64,000 bases of DNA, from assembly GCA_027493615.1 (NCBI GenBank), contig JAOSKK010000038.1, forward strand, positions 434,001-498,000. Direction: 5' to 3'. Shown here piece by piece: positions 58,237 through 64,000 of this stretch. Numbering within the stretch: the first letter of the stretch is position 1; each line of letters opens with the position of its first letter. The translations under genes and the position numbers were made by a program. This DNA is from Verrucomicrobiota bacterium (GTDB lineage Bacteria > Verrucomicrobiota > Verrucomicrobiia > Limisphaerales > J093). The notes beneath the pieces are model-generated. The model worked only from the letters and a program-made list of their open reading frames with translations, searched no databases and had not been told where the DNA came from.

Positions 58237-59547
58237 TGGACTCAGCACCTTCTCCGGCACGAAAGGAGAATAGCACGGTTATTTCTCCTTTGGCAAAGGA
58301 GAAAATGCAGAAGGGAAGTCACGCAGCGAGAGCGTCCATGGTTCATTGGTCCCGCGGAGCGGCAGCCAACGCAGGCCGGCCATGAGGCCGATTCACTGAA
58401 CTGGGATCGAGTTGCCGCACCTTGCGCACGCGGATCAGGCGGAGCTACGAGAAGCAGGATGTCTATAGCCGGCGTGAGGCGTTCGCGGCGTTAGGGACAG
58501 CCGCGAGAAGCGCCCGTCGTTGACTCCGTCGCGGAAATGTCAGGCTGGCTAAGCGATCATCACCCTGACTGCGCCGGCAGCCGCACCGACCTTGAGTCTG
58601 GATCGGTGCTGGGAAAGGGTCCCTTGCCTACAACTGCCGACACCAAGGGCGCTGAGGTGCTGCGGCGACGTATGACGGGTCGAGAATGGCCAACCTGCGT
58701 TTGACCCTTGTAAACATTGGCGATTGTGGCATTTCGAGCGAACCGCGAAAAGGATGAGGATTGTATGTGCGGCACAATCCCCCAAAGCCGTGCAACCTTC
58801 ATGGCAACCACCGAGTCAGGTGGCGAAGGCCGCCGGTGAGCACCCGTTCGGCCAGTCCGGCAGGGCTTTGTTCTGGTCGGCGTTGGAGTCAATGCCTCGG
58901 ATGGCACGAACTGATCGGAGTCGCTACCGCTGCTCCAGGCTATGGTCTGACATCCTGCCCCGGTTGAGGTTCTCCCCGATGCTGTTGCCCGATTGCGTGA
59001 ACCCGTGGTGGTTCCGTGCGCGGGCCTGCCGTTGTCGTCGGCCGTGCCGGCGCGACGCCGGGGGTGCGGGAGCAACACCCGGACAGGGCAACAGGTGTTT
59101 GGGAAGCGGAGCCGGCCCGGTTGTCGGGAGGTCGAACTCGAATTGGACCCGCGGCCAGCGAACATCGCGCCAGTAGTTGCCCGTGTCCGACAGAAGCCGC
59201 TCGACGTGAAACGGCGACGCCAGCTCAACGACGGCGGGACTTTGAAGGACGACGGCAGCTTGTCCGCGGAACTGAACCCAGCCCTACGGGGCGGTATCGC
59301 GGCCGGCGAGGGTACCCAGCGAGACCACGACCACCCCAATCCTCCGCTCGAACTCACGCAACCGGCCTTCAAAGAAGACGGGCACAGCGCCGGGCTGGCT
59401 ACCGTCGGGCAGGATCAGATCCGCCACCTGCAGGAAGCGGAGCGGGTGGCCTGCGGTCGGGACGCCTGGGGCAAAGGCCCTCCCCGCGACGCGCACGTCG
59501 TGGCCGGCAAACCGGGCCAGGAGACGGTCGATGGGTGGCTGCTCGAA
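58237..59547. other. Mostly non-coding stretch with a possible broken gene
   Basis: On the minus strand, DLILPDGSQPGAVPVFFEGRLREFERRIGVVVVSLGTLAG (about 59310-59430), then in another frame VQFRGQAAVVLQSPAVVELASPFHVERLLSDTGNYWRDVRWPRVQFEFDL (about 59130-59280), look like one frameshifted protein. No family is recognised. The rest (58237-59100) shows nothing. Confidence 0.3.
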
Positions 59548-60612
59548 TCACGCCTCTTCGGCGGCGGGCCGGCCGGGGCCGTCTTTGGCGACCTCCGGGA
59601 AAGGCAAGATGTGCCCAGCCTCGGCCTTCTCGAACGACTCCAGGGAGGGCAGCAACACCTTGGCCTGGCGGGCATAGGCCCGATGCACCGCCTTGCTGTT
59701 GTGGCCCAGGACCTCCTGGGCGAACCGCTCGGGGTATCCCGCCCTCCTCGCCCGCTCGAGCCACGCGTATCGGTAAGAATGAAGCGAGACGCCGTGGATG
59801 CGCAGGCCCAGGCACCGGCGCCGGAAGAGCTTGGCCCGGTGCTTCTCGTGGAGCAGGGCCAGCCGGGGGAAGAGCCGCCCCGCCCTGGGCAGGCGGGCAA
59901 GGATGCCTTCGACCTCCGGGCCGTAGCGCAGGCGCGAGACGCTGGCGGTCTTCGCCCGAGGGTAGCTCAGGATCCGGTTCTCGCGGTCCACGTGCTCGGC
60001 AGTGAGGGAGGCGACGTCCGATTGCGAGCCGCCCGTGGCCCAGAGCAGCTCGTAGAAGGCGCGCCATTCCGGGTTGGGTTTGCGGGCGACAATCGCCTCG
60101 TGTTCCTCGTGGGTGATGGCGCGCTTCTCCTTGAACCGGATGATCGGCCAGTTCTTCTTGGGCAGGACCGGCCAGGGCAGCCAGCTCATGTCGAGGGCGA
60201 AATTGTGGAGGCGGCGCAGATAGAGGTTGGTGGACACCGAGCCCTTCTCCAGGACCCGCAGCAGGTGGTGGCTGTGGGTCTCAAGGAGGACCAGGGGGCG
60301 CAGCGGGTCCAGGGACTTGTCCTGGCTGGCCGTGCGCCAGCGGATCAGCGTGTTCCCGGACTTGAGTTTGAGGACTTCGTCGATCACGTGCCGCCAGGTG
60401 CGGCTGGCGGCGGCCGGGTTGCCCGCCTTCCAGTACACGCGGGCCAGGTGCAGGCTGAAGGCCGGCTACTGTTCGGTTTCGTTCCGGGCGGCGACGAGCC
60501 GGTAGGCCTCGGCCTTGTCGCGGGTCCGGAGGGTCTCCTGTTTGCCGGTCTGGCGGTCCTCGCAGTAGTAGGTGCCCCAGCCGCGGCGGAAGAGGCGGTA
60601 GCGGTGCTTCAT
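59548..60612 (-). CDS. Tyrosine recombinase/integrase with in-frame amber codon
   Basis: About 354 codons from the ATG at 60612 (MKHRYRLFRRGWGTYYCEDR). A TAG at 60466-60468 interrupts ...RNETEQ-PAFSLHLARVYWKAG where Gln (CAG) would fit. The arm- and core-binding part follows, then the catalytic part ELLWATGGSQSDVASLTAEH, GVSLHSYRYAWLERARRAGY and LGHNSKAVHRAYARQA (HxxR, His/Tyr). The first catalytic Arg position appears to be Gln/Ser here, as I recall for related Verrucomicrobial recombinases. Its 5' end faces the 3' end of tRNA-Thr 174 bases away, the usual arrangement for an integrated element. Confidence 0.8.
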
Positions 60613-60786
60613 GGTCAAGCTCACGGTTCTTGAGCATGAAGCCGTTTCCGCCCACTGAGTTAGCGAGTCGTGGGGGAGCAGTGAGGGAGCGTTCGCGGGC
60701 GATGGCGAGCGGCGCCGTCACTGAAGAATCCACTGAAACTCGCCCTCCACGATTTCTTAATCTCTTGGAGCTCAAGCTCTAAGATG

Positions 60787-60861
60787 TGGAGCCAGTGGTC
60801 GGGGTCGAACCGACGACCTACGGTTTACGAAACCGTTGCTCTGCCACTGAGCTACACTGGC
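60787..60861 (-). tRNA. tRNA-Thr (anticodon CGT), CCA encoded
   Basis: A complete cloverleaf on the minus strand. Acceptor GCCAGTG pairs with CACTGGC; D stem GCTC/GAGC; anticodon stem ACGGT/ACCGT around loop TTCGTAA, giving anticodon CGT (Thr, codon ACG); T arm GTCGG-TTCGACC-CCGAC; 3' end TCCA. The 3' end points to the recombinase gene, so it is the probable integration site. Confidence 0.95.
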
Positions 60862-60940
60862 CTCCAGCGGCCGGTGAGTGTAACGCGCCCGTCCCTGACC
60901 GCAAGCGGTTTTCCCACACGCGCACGGCGGGCGGGCCGTT

Positions 60941-62508
60941 CTAAAGTCGGATTGGGCGGGTGAGCAAATGGATCACCTGTCCCGGGCGGCGGCTCATCTT
61001 GGCCAGGAAGGTGGGACAGGTTCGATCCCGGGCGCAGGGCTGACGCCGGGCCCACGCGCGGGCCTCGCCTTGCACGGCGCGTCGCAGGATGCCCAGCACC
61101 GTGGCCGCCACCGGATGAGCCACCCGGCAGCGATCCTCACCCGCGCTGACATCCAAGGGATAATGCGTGCCGTTCTCGATGCTCCAGTACTGGCGCGCCA
61201 ACTCCAGGAGCCGGCGCGCATCGGCTTGCGTCGGCGTCAGGCTGGTGATGAGCCAGACCGTCTCGACCTCCTGCCGGCCGTTGGCCAGGACCCGGATGCG
61301 GTCCAGCCGGGCCACCTGGGCCACGTGCGGAAAACCCATTTGGGCCGGGGTCACTTCCTTCACGGCAATGCCGCGCCACTCGAGGCGTCCGTGTCCCTGT
61401 TCGACCGTGAGCAGTTGAGGGGGAAAAATCTTCCGGAAGGAAGTGGCGCGCTTGTTCTTGGAGGTCGGGCTGGTTGCCCTTGCCATCGAGTACCACGACC
61501 CCGCCGTCGGCGGCGCCATAGCGGGCCTTCTGCCACGTCCAGAGGGCCTGTTGAAACGCCGGCACCGGCACGGCTTTGAGCACCCGGTACACACAGTTCT
61601 CCGTCGGCACGTCGTACTGGCGGCGGCGGCGGTTGAACCAACAGCGCAAGGCCGATCGCTGGCGCGGGCTCAGGTCCTGGGCAAAGAGCGCCACGCCCCG
61701 ATGGCCCCCTGGCCGCCGCTGAGCAAGTAGGCAAAGGTGATCGCCAGCACCGTCGCCTGCCGATGCCGCAACCCCTGGGCGTCCCGACTCTCGGGCACGG
61801 CCTCATGGAGCACCTGCCAGAGACTGCGCAAGGCCTCCCCCGCCAGCAGACAATGGCGCGGGGTGGTCCGTTCCTGCGCCCCCAACGGGCCGGCAACTGC
61901 CGCGCGCGCAGGCCCTGGCAGGCGTGCTTGACCAGTTCCCGCACAAACAACTGCTTGGGCCGATCATGGGCCTCGTAGAAGTCCTCCCGCACCCGCCGGT
62001 ACCGGGCCGTCGAGCCCAGCGCCTCCCACCCCGTCACCTTGTACGCCGTGCCGCGGAACCACTCCAGGTCCACGAAGCTCTCCACCACCACGATCGGATG
62101 ACCGTACTTCGCCTGCCAGTCGGCGGACAACCGCTCCAGGTTCAACGCCAGGGCCCGGCTGGCCAGGTTCGGGTACGGGTTCCCCGCCTCCAGCCGGCAG
62201 AACCGGGCATTGCTGGCCACCAGATGCAGCCGGGCCTGCCGTTGATTGGCGTCCCAGCCGATCCAGCTATCGCGCCCCTTGAGGTGATAGGCCGCCGCCG
62301 ACCAGCCCAGCAACGCCATCCACTCCCCGCGGTACTCGGCCACGTAGCGCAACTGCTCGCCCACCATCGTCGCGCTCCCCAGATAGTGGTGGGCGATCAT
62401 CAAGCGGTTCCACTCGGCTTCCTCTTCGGGCCGTACCAGCCGTACGACCATCGCGTTGACGACCTCCGCCTCCGCGGGGTCGGTGAGCACCAGGCGCGTC
62501 TTCGTCAT
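60941..62508 (-). pseudogene. DUF4338 (DruA-like) - ISAs1-type transposase fusion, three frameshifts
   Basis: The N-terminal 200 residues are DUF4338: RLMIAHHYLGSATMVGEQLRYVAEYRGEWMALLGWSAAAYHLKGRDSWIGWDANQRQARLHLVASNARF, PNLASRALALNLERLSADWQAKYG and VVVESFVDLEWFRGTAYKVTGWEALGSTARYRR. Shifts near 61885, 61690 and 61450 lead to LRHRQATVLAITFAYLLSGGQGAIGAWRSL, YGAADGGVVVLDGKGNQ, QLLTVEQGHGRLEWRGIAVKEV, LITSLTPTQADARRLLELARQYWSIENGTHYPLDVSAGEDRCRV. This is an ISAs1/H-repeat DDE transposase (DGK...IEN...LDV). DUF4338 is also the DruA component of Druantia defence, but here it is part of a transposase. Confidence 0.75.
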
Positions 62509-62788
62509 GCGGCCCAGGAAAACAGAGGGGCCGGAGATTGTCCCGCCAATGCGTTAACTCCTTCCTCCGCAATCACCCCAGCCCAGCTCAGAACCGCCCT
62601 GACGGCGGCGGCGGCGTCCTCATCGGCACCGGCTCGCATAACCGCGAATCCAACCCTGGATGCGCACCTCGGTCCGCGCGTAACCGGAGATCGAAGGCGC
62701 CACGCACTAACCCGCCCCCCATCGCGTCTGGACTTGCAGAGCGGAGGATTTGCTTCACTTTACCCGCTTCCGATTCGAAGACATCGTC

Positions 62789-64000
62789 ATGAAAAGAACC
62801 CACCATTGGATCCCGTACACCGCCGCCTGCCTCCTCGGCGCCGTCGATGTGCTCACCAGCCTCGCTGCGACAACACCCCTGCCCGCCACCGCAGCCCTGC
62901 CACTCGGTTCGGGTGTCGGCTCGGGGTTCGTTGTCCGGACCGTTCAGGGGCCTCTTGAACCGGCCCTGCTCAACAATTCCATCCGGGCCTTGAAACAGAT
63001 CAACCGCACGCTCACCGACGCGGCCGGTGATCCGGTTCCCGACGAAGCGTTCCCCGGCAGCAACGCCGATGGCAGCCACGACGCGGTCAACTTGAACTTT
63101 GAAAAGGACGCCAGCCCCGTCGACTTGGTGGCCTTGGACGGCACTTCTCTGGCCACGTTCTACGCCGAGTCCTTCCCGGGAATTCCCGGCCAGCAGGGGC
63201 ACACGGACAATTTCGCGCTGGAGGCCGTGGGCTTTCTCGAGCTGTCCGCCGGCGTCCACACCTTCGGAGTGAGTGTGACGGCGGATCGGACCGATGTGAA
63301 CAACGACGACGGCTACGCGGTCTACGTGGCCACGAACCCACGCGACTTCCTCGGCCTGAAAGTTGGCGAGTACCAGCGCATTGCCCCGGGGTTCCAGGCG
63401 AACTGGCGCAACGAGAATCAGTTCTCCGTTCAGGCGCCCGCGGCCGGCTTGTATCCCTTCCGCATCCTCTATTGGCAGACGGGGCTTGGGGCGAGCCTGA
63501 ACTTCTACACGGTGAACACCGCGACGGAGGAGAGGATCTTGGTGAACGACGCGTTCGACAATCGCGCCATCAAGGCGTACCGGAGCGTCAACGTGCCGGC
63601 GGCGATCGGCCCCTACGTGGCCGAGGCGTCACCCGCCCCGGGATCCGATGGTAACAGTGCCTCGGCACCCATCGAGGCCTTGATCGTGGACGGTGCGACC
63701 ACGGTGGCACCCGGTGGCGTGAAGTTGTTCCTCAACGATGTTGCCGTCACCCCGCAGTTGCTGAACAAGGTGGGCAACCAGATCCGGCTTCGCTACGACC
63801 CGAACCCGAACCGCCCGGAGGCGGCCAACACCGTGCGCATCGAGTACACGGATTCGAGTGCGGTCACGTACAGCAGCGTCTTCAGCTTCCGCATCACCGT
63901 GGCGGGTGGTGGTGGCACGACCGTGGCCGGGCAGTGGGATTTCAACGACGGCGATCTCCGGGCCACCGTGGGCGCGCCGCTGACCTACTTTGATCCGCTG
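62789..64000 (+). CDS. Large secreted protein, 3' end outside window
   Basis: 404 codons up to the window end with no stop and no frame break. Signal peptide MKRTHHWIPYTAACLLGAVDVLTSLAATTPLP. The first part, GFVVRTVQGPLEPALLNNSIRALKQINRTL, HDAVNLNFEKDA, AGVHTFGVSVTADRTDVNNDDGYAVYVA and AAGLYPFRILYWQTGLGASLNFYTV, looks like a PA14/LamG-type beta-sandwich used for carbohydrate or surface binding. Ig-like strands follow (GGVKLFLNDVAVTPQLLNKVG, NTVRIEYTDSSAVTYSSVFSF) and a new domain begins with VAGQWDFNDGDLRATVGAPL. Probably a large surface or exported protein. The ATG at 62789 has only a weak ribosome-binding site. Confidence 0.75.
   Translation, partial: MKRTHHWIPYTAACLLGAVDVLTSLAATTPLPATAALPLGSGVGSGFVVRTVQGPLEPALLNNSIRALKQINRTLTDAAGDPVPDEAFPGSNADGSHDAVNLNFEKDASPVDLVALDGTSLATFYAESFPGIPGQQGHTDNFALEAVGFLELSAGVHTFGVSVTADRTDVNNDDGYAVYVATNPRDFLGLKVGEYQRIAPGFQANWRNENQFSVQAPAAGLYPFRILYWQTGLGASLNFYTVNTATEERILVNDAFDNRAIKAYRSVNVPAAIGPYVAEASPAPGSDGNSASAPIEALIVDGATTVAPGGVKLFLNDVAVTPQLLNKVGNQIRLRYDPNPNRPEAANTVRIEYTDSSAVTYSSVFSFRITVAGGGGTTVAGQWDFNDGDLRATVGAPLTYFDPL

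Noticed and set aside
60466..60468. Amber recoding (pyrrolysine or suppressor) in the integrase
   Set aside because: A single TAG where CAG fits; no sign of amber-decoding genes. A point mutation or read error is more likely.
60941..62508. Druantia defence system
   Set aside because: Only the DUF4338 domain is present and it is fused to a transposase; no DruB-E genes are nearby.
1..64000. CRISPR array
   Set aside because: No regularly spaced direct repeats with unique spacers and no cas genes were seen; the only clustered repeats are the GC-rich units near 2 kb.

Overview
The window reads as a high-GC genome from the Verrucomicrobiota, most likely the Limisphaerales/Pedosphaera side. This is inferred from gene content: a GH36 alpha-galactosidase with an NPCBM domain, Tat-exported Gfo/Idh/MocA and ThuA proteins, a giant membrane Ser/Thr kinase paired with an ECF sigma factor, several Limisphaerales-type tyrosine recombinases, and secreted proteins ending in a 'YVVQVSSDLEHW'-like module. 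It looks like a draft or metagenomic contig. Very many genes carry single-base frameshifts, most often in short G or C runs, and several loci are in-frame chimeras of unrelated gene pieces. I merged reading frames wherever both halves clearly belong to one family and say so in each entry.

Layout. 1-6.8 kb: ABC-F ATPase, GC-rich repeats, alpha-galactosidase, Gfo/Idh/MocA oxidoreductase, DUF1579 protein. 7.2-13.3 kb: membrane Ser/Thr kinase with FG-GAP repeats and a C-terminal multi-pass region, overlapping an ECF sigma factor by ATGA. 13.3-16.0 kb: DnaJ-like and Hsp20 chaperones, a GNAT-like protein, and an NsrR-like Rrf2 regulator with a matching palindromic operator. 17.0-20.3 kb: Mla-type lipid transport operon (lipoprotein, STAS-permease-ATPase, MlaD). 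21.4-26.1 kb: MntA/HepT toxin-antitoxin, PIN remnant, RecF/SMC-like ATPase coupled to the specificity end of a type IIG methylase, and an AAA_14 remnant. 26.1-31.3 kb: pectate-lyase-superfamily protein, zinc alcohol dehydrogenase and small hypotheticals. 31.3-34.2 kb: cysteine desulfurase fragment beside an unusual methyltransferase-HNH-S24 fusion, the best candidate here for a poorly described defence module.

34.4-42 kb: secreted carbohydrate-active and related proteins (GH-like, ceramidase fragment, ThuA, GH39, and a basic-secretory-protein/ADP-ribosylglycohydrolase/agarase chimera). 42-56.7 kb: a mobile-element-rich stretch: an IS with 11-bp inverted repeats, an ISNCY-like IS, an intact IS110-family IS splitting a secreted zinc metalloprotease, a VirD4-like coupling-protein remnant and nested IS66 debris. 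56.7-62.5 kb: DUF4143 ATPase, a tyrosine recombinase next to tRNA-Thr, and a DUF4338-ISAs1 transposase fusion. The window ends inside a secreted protein.

Themes: polysaccharide and glycolipid turnover by exported enzymes; envelope maintenance (Mla, chaperones, membrane kinase); and a decayed accessory zone built around integrases, IS elements and broken defence genes.
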